From: Anastatus disparis
Lineage: Eukaryota; Arthropoda; Insecta; Hymenoptera; Eupelmidae
DNA length: 64,000 nt
NCBI GenBank assembly: GCA_017163975.1
Contig: JAFFSR010000245.1
Coordinates: 3,611,001 to 3,675,000 of the forward strand
Reading direction: 5' to 3'
The notes beneath the pieces are model-generated. The model was not told the origin of the DNA. It searched no databases and saw only the letters and a program-made list of their open reading frames with translations. Both the position numbers and the translations under genes were made by a program. Below, in pieces: positions 43,734 through 55,531 of this stretch; the stretch's first letter is position 1; every line of letters starts with the position of its first letter.

Positions 43734-46547
43734 GTGCTTCAGAAGAATGTGACCTCTTTGAGAGCTCATATTGGGCAGGTGCGTGAACTTTTAAGTGGCT
43801 ATCATTCTTACGACATATTTGGAGTTGCTGAGACCTGGCTGGGTCCGTCTGTATCGGATGACGTCATTCGAGTCGGGGGGTACAAAGTGTTTAGACAGGA
43901 CAGAAACTTGCGTGGTGGGGGAGTTGCCTTGTATATTAAGGATAATCTAAAATGCACTATTTTGGCCACTTCGGAGACGCAAACTAGTAATAGTAGCGGT
44001 AAGCCGGAGGTGCCTGAATATATTTTCTGTTCTGTGCAAGTTGGCGGCTCCGAGCCCGTGCTGGTTTCTGTCATTTATCGTCCTCCTGCTGTTTCGTTTA
44101 CTAGAAACTCTAATTTGTTGATTGATTTGAGAAATTTTTGTTCGGACTATTCCCATAAAATTATAATGGGGGACTTGAATGCCGATCTCCTTAAAGAGAG
44201 CAGTGATGCTAAGTTTCTTAGTAAGCTGTCGGCTTAGCTTTCGTTACAGTTGGTCCAGCACGGTGCTACGCATCATACTCCTACGTCTCACACGTGGATT
44301 GACCTGATCTTTGTTGATGACAACGACGTGGTGCTTGATGCACGGAACCTACCGGCGAGCTTTCACAGTCGGCATAATTTAATTGACGTCTGTTTGCCTT
44401 GCAACACTATAACTTTTGATCAAAAACCTATCATGTATAGGAACTATAAAAATATTTGTCCAACTGCATTGGGAGAGAAACTTGCCGGCTGTGATTGGTC
44501 GCCGCTTATGACTGACGCGGTTGACCCTGAATCTGCACTTGGTTGCCTCTGTGACAATCTCACTGCTGCAATCGAGAATTTGGCGCCGTTGAAAGCGCTC
44601 AAGCCTAATAAGAATAAGTTTCCATGGGTAGATGAAGAATTGTCACGGATGCGGCGTAAGAGAGATGCTACATATCGTAGATACAAACGGACAGAGGACA
44701 AGCAGTATCTCCTTGAATTTCTGCGGTTGCGTAGGATGGTAGACGAACGCACGAACCATGCTAAGACTGCTTATATTCACAATAGACTGTTTGATGCTCT
44801 TGCGGGTGGTAATGTCTGGAAGGAGTTAAGAGACCTGGGACTGCTATCCGGACCTCAAGGGGATTTGAATGGATTCACTCCGGATGAGCTTAATGCGCAC
44901 TTTGCTGGGGTGTCAGTCTCGCCGCAGGAGGATAGTGAAGAGCGATTGAGAATTCTTTCTCAATGCAATGAAAGTGGGTTTACCTTTAAACCAATTAGTT
45001 TTAATGATGTTGTTCTTGCAATTTCACATTTTTCCTCACAGGCTTGTGGTGAGGATGGCATTCCGCAAAGCGTGATAGTTAAAGCTTTACCATTTATTGG
45101 TGAACATCTTGTGACTCTGTTCAACTCCTCTTTTGCATGGGGGGTCTTCCCTTGCCGTTGGAAGCAAGCACGTATTATACTATTGAAAAAGTGTGCTGCA
45201 CCTAAGCAACCAAAAGATTTTAGGCCTATAGCCATCTTATGTTTTCTTTCAAAGGTTCTTGAGAAGATCACCCATGACCAACTGCAGGAGTACATTACAT
45301 CCAAAAAATTGCTCGATCCTATGCAGACGGGCTTCAGGAAAAACCATTCTACGCAGACTGCTGTACTTAAGCTTACGGACGATATAAGGTCAGGTCTAGA
45401 CAGGAAACTTGTCACGTTACTGCTACTTTTTGACTTTAGTAAGGCATTCGACACGATCTCTCCCTCCAAACTTCTTGCGAGGCTTAGATCGATGGGGTTC
45501 TCCAGGGCCGCACTCGGATGGATTAACTCCTATTTATCAGGTAGGAAACAAATGGTTTCCACACATTTGAAGGAGGAATCGAATTGGCTAACAACCAATC
45601 TAGGAGTACCTCAGGGTTCGGTGCTGGGGCCTCTGTTGTTTTGCCTTTACATAAATGACGTACGTGACGCACTGGACTCTGGTTGCGTCGGGCATCTGAT
45701 GTATGCGGATGATCTTCAAATTTATACACAGGTCCCTTATGATGATGTGGACGAGGGGATTCGTATTTTACAGAGGGCGGCCAGGGCGGTGTCGGGGTGG
45801 GCTGCTGGTGTTTCTCTCACTTTGAATGCTAGTAAAACAAAGGCGATCGTCTTTGGAAGTAATCGTTTTATTAAAAATTTTTATTCGGGTGAGCCAAGGA
45901 CGATTGACCTAGGGAGCGGTATCGGTATTACTTTCTCTGACACCGTTACGAGCCTTGGTGTTGTACTCGACTCTAAACTGCCGTGGGAACCGCATATTAA
46001 TATGCTGACTAAAAAATTCAATAGAGTGATTTATAGCCTGCGGTTTTTCCGTCGGTACACCACTGAGGCTCTGCGTAAGCAGCTCGCAACCGCCCTGCTG
46101 TTTCCACATCTTGATTATTGCTCAGTGGTTTTGCTCGATGCTTCGCAGGAGTTACGAAGACGGCTACAGACAATGCAAAATTCATGTGTGAGATATGTAT
46201 TAGGCGTGAGAATGGGTGATCACATCTCTCCCCATAGACATGCTTTGGGTTGGCTACGTACTGATTCGAGGAGACAGTATTTTATGGCTGTACTTATGTA
46301 CAAAATCGTACGTATGAATACTCCCGAATATCTAGTGGGTCTCTTCACTAGATATATACCCAGAGCGACCACTAGGGGTGAGATTAAAGATCTTGCGGTG
46401 CCCTTCATGCGCACTGAGACTGGAAGAAATTCCTTTCAAGTTCAAGGTGCGCATTTTTGGAACTCCCTACCTGCTGATATTAAAAATCTTCCATCAATCG
46501 GCAGGTTTAAAGCCGCTCTGAGGAGGTTTTTACTCGACCTCGATTAA
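43734..46547 (+). pseudogene. LINE B ORF2: endonuclease and reverse transcriptase, one in-frame stop
   Basis: Endonuclease motifs: VAETWLG, GGVALYIK, SVIYRPP, MGDLNADLL, HTWIDLIF and HSRHNLID, where the usual Asp before His is Arg. A TAG at 44235-44237 interrupts between GDLN and TWIDL. The frame is otherwise open. RT motifs: FRPIAILCFLSKVLEK, GFRKNHSTQTA, LLFDFSKAFDT, VPQGSVLGPLLF, MYADDLQIYTQ (45699-45731) and FSDTVTSLGVVLD. A C-terminal region follows without RNase H. The protein nicks target DNA and copies element RNA onto it. A single read-through or reversion would restore the frame, so the copy is young. Confidence 0.9.
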
Positions 46548-47076
46548 AGAGTATTATTTTCGGACTATATCATATGTGTTAATTTATTATGTGATGTACC
46601 CTTTATAGATTTAAGGCATGATTGTATTTATTGGCGTGTATGTAGGATGTGTGTGCATAGAGTGAATGATTATATTTTTATCAGATTGACTTGTATATTA
46701 CTGTACATTCAACTTGCTGTGATTTTAACTTACTGTATACTGCTGATATTTCGACTGCGCTCTTTACACGCTTGATTTTATGTAATTATTTTGACTGATA
46801 GATATTGAGACTGATTTTTAACTATATTATTTATACTTTTTGCGTGTATTTATTCGTGTTATCTGTGATATCGCTTTTATTTAATTTATTGACTTACTAT
46901 TACAGTACTACTATCTCTATTATGTTTTATGACTGTGATATCATACTGTACTATTTTGATTTTATATGTGCAAGGCTATTTAAAGTATTTTTATGTATTT
47001 TTTCAACTTTATTTGTAATTTTTCACGCTTTTTTGTAATTATAATACAAAATAAACAATATCTAATCTAATCTAAG
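46548..47076 (+). other. LINE B 3' UTR and TCTAA tail
   Basis: AT-rich and non-coding, ending in AATATCTAATCTAATCTAAG. Short microsatellite tails like this mark the 3' ends of CR1/L2-type LINEs. Confidence 0.7.
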
Positions 47077-47256
47077 CTAAAAAGAAGTTTTATTAGTTAA
47101 TATTATAATAACAAAAAATTATCAATTACATTTAAATCTGATTTTTTTCAGACTGAAACTCAGGTCTGATAGCTCAAATAACTATAGTTGAGTAGAAAGT
47201 GCATAGGCGCCCAAGTTATTTCAGCTTATGTCTTTATATTATAAAATAACCCATAT

Positions 47257-47990
47257 GTATAAGTAAACTAATCAGTTGAATATATTATATTAAATATTAA
47301 TTCATTCTATATTATAAAATATAATACACCTATATTAGTAAATATTCAAATTTTTATTGAAAATATAGTCATACGGCTTGTTTGTCAACTGTAATGCAAA
47401 TTTTATATATACAAATATATAAAAAGGATGCTTACTATAGTTATAATTTTATCAGCATGTTAATTATTTTTAAGCTTTATTCATTAAAACATAAATTGTT
47501 TTTCCATTTTTTAATTTCATGTATTAATATTTAGTTAAATAGTAATGTATATAATAAAAAAACTCACTCGTATAAGCAAACTATTCAGTTAAATACATTA
47601 TATTAAATATTAATTCATCGTATATCATAAAATAGCACACTTATATAAAATAAATAAGTAAATTATTCAAATTTTCATTAAAAATAGACATATAGCTTGT
47701 TCGTCAACTGTAATACAAATTTTATATGTTAATCTATAACAAAGCTGCCTATCGTAGTCATACTTTTATCAGTGTGCAAATTATTTTCAAACTACATTTA
47801 CTGAAAACACACATTTTATACTTCTATTTATTTATGTATTAATATTTAATATAATAAGTTTAACTAAATAGTATTGTATATTATGAAATAGCACACTCGT
47901 ATAAGTAGATTCTTTAAATTTTCATTAAAAATAGACATACAGTTTGTTCGTCAATTGTATCATCAATTGTTATCAGTAAATTTTGATCTT
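47257..47990 (+). repeat. Direct tandem repeats of about 315 bp
   Basis: GTATAAGTAAACTAATCAGT at 47257, a variant at about 47570 and a shorter one at about 47895 begin units that also share TTGTTTGTCAACTGTAA and TTTTATCAG words. About two and a third copies. No coding. Confidence 0.75.
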
Positions 47991-48592
47991 GATTCATTCT
48001 AACCTTATTTTTTTTATTAAAATGTGCACAAATTTATCTTTAAAACATTACTTAAATATATTACTTTTTTTTGGTACTTTGATGATTTTTAATCTGAGTA
48101 ATAGAAATATAGAATAATAAAACTTTCATAACCTCAAACCTTCATTAATTGCTGTTACTATACTTATTTTTAAATGAAAAATAATTAAAAATATATACAT
48201 ATTATACCTGCATTAAGCAATACTTATGCAATAAAGGAATAAATTACTTATCTGAATTGTTATATTATTTAATGTCCTTACAATTTTACTGGAATTTTTA
48301 AATAAAAGGTAGTCACCTTGCTTGTGCTCATAGTTATATATTTTATCATTAAACTATACATTGGTTATATACATAAATAATATTGCTTGGTTTAAAATAA
48401 AATATTCTTATTCTATTTTAATTGAGTTACTTCTATTATATTTAAAAAACAATGCCTAGAAATTAATTTTTATTTATTTAAAAAATCTAAACCCTTTAAA
48501 ATTTAATTTTTGGCGCCTATTCTATATCGACCAATCAGGATTCGATCTTTAGATGCTTCAACATGGTGGCTCATCATTTTTTTAAGAAGGGA
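47991..48592. other. Helitron 2 5' region, non-coding
   Basis: AT-rich. The last 90 bp before the TC end are somewhat richer in GC. No gene. Confidence 0.6.
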
Positions 48593-48894
48593 TAACTTAT
48601 TTACAATCATCCGCGATCCACAATTTACAAAAAGCAAAAGAAAAGATAAAATTTTACTATGACAAAAATTTAAATCCAAGAGAGTTCAAGGTAGATGACA
48701 AAGTGTACCTCTTTAGAGAAAAGAAACAGATGAGACATAAATTTGATATAAGATGGGATGGCCCATACAAAATAACAAGATTATTTGATAATGTAAACGC
48801 CGAAATTGACTTAGGTAATAATAGATATAAAATTGTACACAGAAATAAATTAAAACTAGCATGCATTAGACCAGAGCCTTTACCCGATTTTTAA
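48593..48894 (+). pseudogene. Gypsy integrase C-terminal region
   Basis: Resumes in phase after Helitron 2. It contains NLQKAKEKIKFYYDKN, FKVDDKVYLFREKK and RWDGPYKITRLFDN, then RNKLKLA, the usual small beta-barrel end (GPY-like) of gypsy integrases. It ends with TAA at 48892-48894 and no env frame follows. Confidence 0.88.
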
Positions 48895-49605
48895 ACTCAA
48901 AAATATAAACAATCATGAATGGAGCCGTTCCATTTCTCTAAAAAGCGCAGAGGACACTATCAGTATAAAAACTATGAATTGTGTATGTCAAATTTGTGTT
49001 AAAATTTAATTATGTCAAGCTAGATATGTAAAGTATAGTTATGTAAGTAATATGTATGCCAAATATCATGTAAGATTTATAATGATAGAGTAAAATGTAT
49101 AATAAAGAGAAATAAATAGGGTAAACGTCCTCTTAACTTTCCATAGACATATATATAGCCATTTATTTAAATTTTATATTATGAATTAGAAACTTTCAAT
49201 TGAATTCTGTGTTAAAATTCAATATTAAGATGTTCCTTCATGTTATCGATAATAAAATTTTTTTTTAACAAACATTTTCATAATGAATTTCATAGATCCT
49301 TGTAAAACTTCTTAATTTAATCAATAATTTTGCGAGAATTGTATAAAAAAAAAAAAAACAAATGGTAGCTTATATTTTTTCTATATTCTTATTGAATTCT
49401 CTATTTTTTTTTCATATATCAACAAGCCATCCTTAGGTTCTTCAAATTTTTTTTTATTACTAATAGTATATTATTTATAAATGTCATAGGCTTCGGTATC
49501 GAAGAATAGTTATTGGGACCTTTACCTTATACATAATAGACAGTAATATTAGCATAAAAGTCGTTTTCATTTTCATGTCACGACTTTTTCGATAAGGGGT
49601 AACGT
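48895..49605 (+). other. Gypsy 3' untranslated region with polypurine tract
   Basis: No coding. A purine run AAGGGG near 49592 lies about 9 bp before the 3' LTR and is the likely second-strand primer. Confidence 0.6.
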
Positions 49606-50233
49606 ATAGTGTATGTATGTGTATACAAGGTATTTATACACATGCATACACATAAGCCGAAATAACGGCGTGTATATTTAAAAAGGTGTAAAACAGAAAA
49701 TTATAGGAATATAAAAGAAAATACAAATAGGAAAACACTTGCCACCATAAAATTAAGAAACAGCATAAAAGAGAGAGAAAATACTTGAGCAGCACACAAA
49801 GGCCAGGTTTTCCCCAACCGTTTAAATCTTTTTATTACTCAGGTCATGAACGATGCATATGTGCACATCGACATTCAAAAATACAGTTACTGTTTAGCAA
49901 ATATACCCAAAGTAATTTTTGTTTTTTATAATCGATAGATTTTATGTATAGTTTTAAGAAAAGGAAATAGAGGCGAGGGAGGGAGAAAAGACCAAAAATG
50001 TAGGCCTAAGAAAACACACTCAGGACACTTCGTCCTTGAACCTTGTACAGGAACTTGCTGAGAAAATATAATTTTTCACTTACAACATTTAACATCAGTC
50101 TATTGTCATTTTTATTTACATTCACTTCCATATACAACAGATTCTTTATCCAAGGTGCTTGATGCGGCTTTGATTATAAAACGCAATATCGGACATCAAG
50201 GCATTGTACACGCGCCCGAATCTACATACTTCA
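49606..50233 (+). repeat. 3' LTR of the gypsy element
   Basis: 628 bp, uninterrupted, matching the 5' LTR with about 15 differences by eye. It contains the single TTAA that is the empty site of the 26070-28393 insertion. It is followed by ATATT. Confidence 0.93.
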
Positions 50234-50556
50234 ATATTTCAAATTTCGAAGTTCGCGCCACAGCGTAAGAAAAACGCCAAAATGTATCGCATCAGAGTCA
50301 GGTATTGCCAGCCTGACAATATTAAACTTTCTAGTATGATAATTATTTTCATATTTTTTTGAGAAAAATAATTTTTATTCCGAATTCTCGAGGTTTTTCT
50401 ATTTTTTGCCCTTTACTATCTCAAAATAGAGTGACTTTCAAAAGGAAAATTCATTCTGATGATTAGTTTTTTTACAAAGTTAATTCTTCGATTCTAAAAA
50501 TTCGGCCTACGCTCTGCTATACCGGTCGGTATAGTAGAGCGTATGCATGCCCTTAA

Positions 50557-51268
50557 GGGTCTGCTTTGGACCTACTTTACCGATCGAAAATAGCTAAAAA
50601 AGATATTTCGTTTTTTTGATAGAAATAAATATCGGAGTTGTTTGTATTTGTAAATATTAATTTATTTTTAAAAAATGAGAAGCGGAAGCGTGTAAATTTG
50701 TCGAAATTTCAAGAGCAACCGAAAAAAAATTATATTAGTATCGTAGATTCCGACTTACGTTTGAACAGTATAACGTATGTGATTTTCCTTCTTGAAATAG
50801 TTTTATTTATTTAACATGAATGACGGAAAAGTCTAATCGCAAAGAAAATCGATAAAAAGCAAAATTATTATTTTTTAGCGGTCTGTGTGAATGTAGCTCA
50901 GCGGACTGCTGCCATGTTCCCAACCTCATACGAAAATTATGCTTCTCTCCTAACAAATAATAATTTTGCTTTCTATCGATTTTCTTTGCGATTAGACTTT
51001 TCCGCCATTCATTTTAAATAAATAAAACTATTTCAAGAAGGAAAATCACGTACGTTGTACTGTTCAAACGTAAGTCGGAATCTACGTTACTGATATGATG
51101 TTTTTTCGGTGCTCTTGAAATTTCGATAAATTTACACGATTCCACTTTTCATTTTTTAAAAATAAATTAATATTTACAAATACAAACAATTCCGATATTT
51201 ATTTCTATCAAGTACGAAATATCTTTTTTAGCTATTTTCGATCGGTAAAGTAGGTCCAAAGCAGACCC
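50557..51268. mobile_element. Palindromic TTAA element Z
   Basis: TTAA at 50553-50556, shared with element Y, and TTGA at 51269-51272. The ends GGGTCTGCTTTGGACCTACT and its complement bound arms of about 340 bp around a centre near 50910. CTACTTTACCGATCGAAAAT near the ends links it to the 26070-28393 element. No coding. Confidence 0.88.
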
Positions 51269-51287
51269 TTGAAAGTTGAGTAATTAA

Positions 51288-52098
51288 GGAGGTTCTTGCA
51301 TGAAAATTCTGAGACTGCACAATAACGTTTCTTATTATTTAAAATGTCCTGAATCCTATCGGATGCTTAATTTATGGGCTTGCCGTGCAAAATTTAATAA
51401 AATCAGAACTTAAAGCTTGAACTTTTTTGTACAGACTCTTATGGGATTGTGAATAAAATATATCACAATTGCGTATTTGCAAAGCAGAAAGTGATTTTCT
51501 GAAAAACAGACAGATGAACAAATGTCTAAAAGAAAGTTTCCTCTTTCAAATGATATCTAGTAAATTACTCATTGCCGTGGTAAATATTAATATATTACTC
51601 GTTAAAGTTAATAAACGTTTTTGCGACCGGATCAAGAGAAGCGATGTTACTCAACAGCGACAAGAAAAGTGCGCGAATTTCGAAAGTTATAAATTCTCAT
51701 AACAAAATACAATTAATAATATTATATATAAATATATATTATTTTATTTGAAATTATTTTATGATAAACTATTCTATTTCCGCTATTTTTACATCATTTA
51801 TTTAAATTTTTGTACATTATCATCAAAATATTAAAATAAAAATAAGCAAGCTTAACCTAAAAGCAGAAACCTGTTACAGATGCCGTGTATATATACATAT
51901 ATGTATGTATACATTGTAATACATGATCAAATTTATGACAATTTATTTACATTCTAAGTGCGTAACGTGCAAAAAATGCAATGTTCATAGTATATTTGAA
52001 CGTAAAAAATAATTATTTAATTTTCAAAAATAAATATATATATATATAAATATCTATATTCACTTTTTCTGACCTTAGCTATACTAGCAAGAACCTCC
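51288..52098. mobile_element. TTAA element U with GGAGGTTCTTGC ends
   Basis: TTAA at 51284-51287 and 52099-52102, with 12-bp inverted ends GGAGGTTCTTGC. The inside is not palindromic. A 77-codon plus frame (51469-51702) has no recognised motif. It lies 15 bp from element Z. Confidence 0.75.
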
Positions 52099-52311
52099 TT
52101 AATTAAAAATTTTTTAAAATTTGTATCAAATTATAATAAAATTGAATAAATTCTCTTTATATTTTTTTACATAATATTGTATTTTGTGTTCAGTATTTTT
52201 CAGAAGCGTATTATCTTAATACATTTAAATAATTGTATATTACCTGTATCTTACAACTATTATAATTTCTAGTTCAAGTGTTAAAACATACATTCATTAA
52301 GCATTTGACCA

Positions 52312-52737
52312 ATAAAATATTTATCCACGGGCCTGGCAAGTAATTTTGTAAATATTTAATAAGATTTAAAAAATTTCAGAACACTTTTAAATAAATGATA
52401 AAAAAAAGATAAGAAGTAATACATTTTGGTTAGTGAAATTCAACGTTTATTTATAAAGGAAAAAATTTGAAAAATCTTTTGTTTAAAATTATGGTAAGAT
52501 GCCATAGTTTTATCACCTTTATTATATACTTAACATTTGTTTCATGATTTCATGAAATTCTAAAGTTAAGATTCGATAGTTTCAAATACTAAATATATAG
52601 ATTAATTCTGTGAATCATGTAAAATTCAATTATAAAAAAAAATATTTGACATTTATTTCATGATTTCATGAAATTCTAATGTCAAGGTTTGATTTTATTA
52701 CTAAAAATAGTTTAACCATATACCTTTTGAAAGGTAA
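52312..52737 (-). repeat. Outer inverted repeat W, right copy
   Basis: Reverse-complement partner of 23094-23577, ending AAAGGTAA. See the left copy. Confidence 0.75.
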
Positions 52738-52775
52738 CCCTGGTGAAAAAAATCAGGTGAAAAATCATCCGATTT

Positions 52776-53072
52776 ATCAGATGATTTATCATGCCAAATC
52801 ATCATGTAACGATTTTGTTGATTTCTACACGTTTTAAACCATGCTTAGTCAATTTAGAACAATTTTTGAAAAATTTTAAAATTTTTGAACTGAGAAAATT
52901 TTTTAGATAATTTGGTCTTAGAAAAATTTTTGACTAATTTTACAAAAAAATTTCTAAATTCAAAAATTTCAAAATTTTTCATGAATTGTTCTAAATCGAC
53001 TAAGCATGGTTTAAAACGTGTAAAAACCAACAAAATCGTTACATGATGTTTTGGCATGATAAATCACCTGAT
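52776..53072. mobile_element. Palindromic MITE
   Basis: The arms start GATGATTTATCATGCCAAA and include AACGATTTTGTTG and ACGTTTTAAACCATGCTTAG with their complements. The centre (52860-52985) is a run of AAATTTTT-like words. It directly precedes LINE C. Confidence 0.78.
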
Positions 53073-53219
53073 ACAGTCGCGCGCAGGATGCCGTACAGTG
53101 TAGACGTGGGCAGTGGCGCTCTATCGCCTTGTTTAGTTTGCTACCTGTTTTGCACGCTGTATTTTGTGCTGGTGGTTTTTTGTGCGGGTGTGCCTTCGAG
53201 CTGCGTTTAGGGGCTAGAA

Positions 53220-54856
53220 GTGCACTTTTTGCGTATGTTTGGTGGTACGGATGGTGCGGATGCTCCGGTTGCCGGTGTCGGCAATGGGGCGTCGCAAAAT
53301 CTAGAAGGTTCTCAAGCAGCCTTTGACGCTGTGCATAGTCGTGGATCGGGCTCGGTTGTCGGTGGCGACAATGGGTCTGCTCTCACTCAATTAGTTACAA
53401 ACGAAAAGAATCCTAATTCTGACGTTCAAGCCGTTGAAACGTCAAGTAACAGAGATAAGCTCTCCTATGCAAATGCTATCAGTAGGAGCTCACTACCTAC
53501 ATTTGAACAAACTGTCGTGTTAAATGCTATAGAGGGTTACTCCAACGACCAATATATGTATCATTTTGAAAAAATCATGAACATCAAGAATTTGATTTAC
53601 TTTTCAAAAATTTCCGAGAATAGAGTCTGTTTCACTCTAAATTCAGAGGAAGCGGCTAATGAAGTTATAGACAAAACAATAACAGTGAACAATCGCGCTT
53701 ACACGTTCGCTCCATACGTGCCAGGAAGACCTGTACAAAATTATCGTAGAGTTGTTATTTCTAACATCTCGCCACAAATACCCGACGATATAGTTATTGA
53801 TTATTTAAAGTCAATTAACATAATTACAAAAAGGGGTATAACTAACATCAGATCCTCCACAGCAAATGAATCTCGAAGTCACATATTTTCTCATAGGAGG
53901 CAGTTTTATGTTAAAGAAAAGAGGACTTTGAAAGAGTCCCAAATAAACTTAAAATTAACTATTAAAATATTAGTTATTGGATTTTCTTTGGTGCGAAAAA
54001 TATAAAATGCCACTATTGCAAAAATCAGGGACACATTGCTAAATTTTGTCCAGTACCCAAGGAGAATGAAGCCTCTAATACTAATGGCGCCATCACTCAC
54101 ATGATAAGCCAACAGTCTGATAAAGAAATCGTTACCCACAATAGCGTTGGTTCTTCACCACCTCCGAAAGATGGCGACTCTCTTGAATCTCAAAAACTTG
54201 ATTGATCAAATAAGAACGATGCCCGCACGCATTTTACTATAGATAACACTCAAGCAGACGGTCTTAACATGGAAAATCCTCTAAATGATAAAAACAACTC
54301 CTCGTCAACTATCGCTGAGAACTCTTCTCATGAAATAATGGACGCACAGTTCTATGGTCTTAAAAGGTCTGCTCCTTCTACTACTAGTGGAAGCATCAAC
54401 TCAGAACTTTCAGTAAACAATGAAAAAAGCAACCATTTCAAAAACCCTTCACAGACAAATAAAACCTTAAAACCAGCCAAGAAAAAAACAAAAATTGTAG
54501 AAGTAAATAGTGATGAAAATAGTGACCAAAGTCAATCCGAAGATATTGACGAGGATATAACTCCTCAGTTAGCTCCAGTCATAGATATGTACAAAAATGC
54601 TGACTTTAACAATGTTCTACAATACGACCAACTAGTTAAATTTCTTAAGAAAGTCAAATATCAACGTGAGGTCCTTAACATTAGTAAGGAATTCACGCAG
54701 GACACTCCTGCCCTAGTAGAGTGGCTATATGTAGTAGAAGCCAAAATACTGGATATCAAACTTGAAAACCGTATTAAAAAACTTCTCAAAAGGCTTAACT
54801 CAGGATTACAAAATGAAGAAGAACATACAGTCACACGTTCACAAAAAGGAAAATAA
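53220..54856 (+). pseudogene. LINE C ORF1 (gag-like, one zinc knuckle)
   Basis: The first frame (53220-54005) is an acidic/Ser-rich start, then TVVLNAIEGYSNDQYMYHFE and RRVVISNISPQIPDDIVIDYL, an RRM-like segment of LINE ORF1 proteins. A frameshift between about 53880 and 53990 moves coding to the next frame, with CHYCKNQGHIAKFC (54008-54049). That frame has one stop near 54203 and then continues to 54856 with a Ser/Asn-rich and acidic C-terminal domain. The protein binds element RNA. Confidence 0.78.
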
Positions 54857-55450
54857 TAATAACACAGGCCCACAAAATGAAAAAAAAATGTCTGAACTTT
54901 TGACCGGACATACATATTCCCATGTATTTTTCGACGCTGAATCCGAATCTGTAATAAAAATATAGGGTTTTCCTACCTTTTCTCAGAGTTTTATTGAAAA
55001 AACCTCATTTTTTACGGTTTTTTTGCGGTTTTTCGAGTCTAGAAAAAACAAATCATGAGATACGGTTAATTGGACTTCAAAATCGAATTCTACGGGAAAA
55101 AATACACGGGAAACCATACCTTCAAATTTTTCTAACGCGATTCTAGTCCTCTGTATGGGGCTGAAAAGATGAGGAAATCGGTAAAAGTCGAAATTTTGCC
55201 TAAAATGGATTTAAACAATATTAAAATTTAATCATGCGTCTTTTGAAGAGTCGATAAACATTGGAAATACTATCCTGGGGTTTTTCAGATTGCTGATCAT
55301 GAATTTGAAGTCAGATTGTGTAAAAACTACTTCTAGAGGGCGGTGACAAGAACTGTATATGGTAAATTTATCGATTTTTTAAAAATTTTACGTCTGAAAT
55401 ACTAATTTTAGAGTCTTTCACAGCATTGACTGTAAATTCAAGATATTAAC

Positions 55451-55493
55451 TTAGCCTATTGTGTACGTTAAACTTAACATTTTGTCTATGTTT

Positions 55494-55531
<38 letters not shown>

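Larger units (their letters stand above)
42718..47076 (+). mobile_element. LINE B, CR1/L2-like, nearly intact, inside Helitron 2
   Basis: Has ORF1 (42718-43680), ORF2 (about 43734-46547) with endonuclease and RT but no RNase H, a 3' UTR of about 530 bp and a short TCTAA repeat tail ending near 47076. The base composition is clearly richer in G+C than the surroundings. The only obvious lesion is one stop in ORF2. The 5' end is taken just before 42718. I found no target duplication. Confidence 0.85.
37066..48592 (-). mobile_element. Helitron 2, with both termini intact, inserted in gypsy integrase
   Basis: On the minus strand it starts TCCCTTCTTA (plus position 48592), preceded by A. It ends CTAG (37069-37066), followed by T, the A^T target rule of Helitrons. 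Nine bases before CTAG is a perfect hairpin GCGCGC-TTC-GCGCGC (37079-37095). Removing 37066-48592 makes the gypsy integrase frame continuous, and no target duplication exists, as expected. Helicase fragments remain at 37404-37451 and 40532-40970. Rep was not found. It contains nested MITEs and LINE B. Confidence 0.92.
25994..50233 (+). mobile_element. Ty3/gypsy retrotransposon, full structure but broken and stuffed with insertions
   Basis: Two 627-628-bp LTRs and a 5-bp duplication ATATT (25989-25993 and 50234-50238). The uninterrupted site is visible in the other arm of element Y near 24620. The internal order is gag, protease, RT, RNase H, integrase, with no env. Insertions are a TTAA element in the 5' LTR (26070-28393), element 3 in RNase H (32436-34963) and Helitron 2 in the integrase (37066-48592). 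The LTRs differ at about 15 positions by eye (2-3 percent). Several frameshifts, an early gag stop and changed catalytic residues make it dead. Confidence 0.93.
23830..50552. mobile_element. Palindromic TTAA element Y, split by gypsy and MITEs
   Basis: The left end GGGCATGCATACGCTCTACT follows TTGA (23826-23829). The right end is its complement and is followed by TTAA (50553-50556). The left arm (23830 to about 24835) pairs with 25780-25993 plus 50234-50552, which are contiguous once the gypsy (25994-50233) is removed. A MITE at 23968-24450 interrupts the left arm and another at 25015-25695 sits in the centre. Just inside each end is a near-perfect 36-bp hairpin (TACGCTCTACTATA...). No transposase is seen, so it is non-autonomous. 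Confidence 0.8.

Noticed and set aside
44444..46414. Minus-strand frames of 60-169 codons over LINE B
   Set aside because: Antisense shadows of ORF2.
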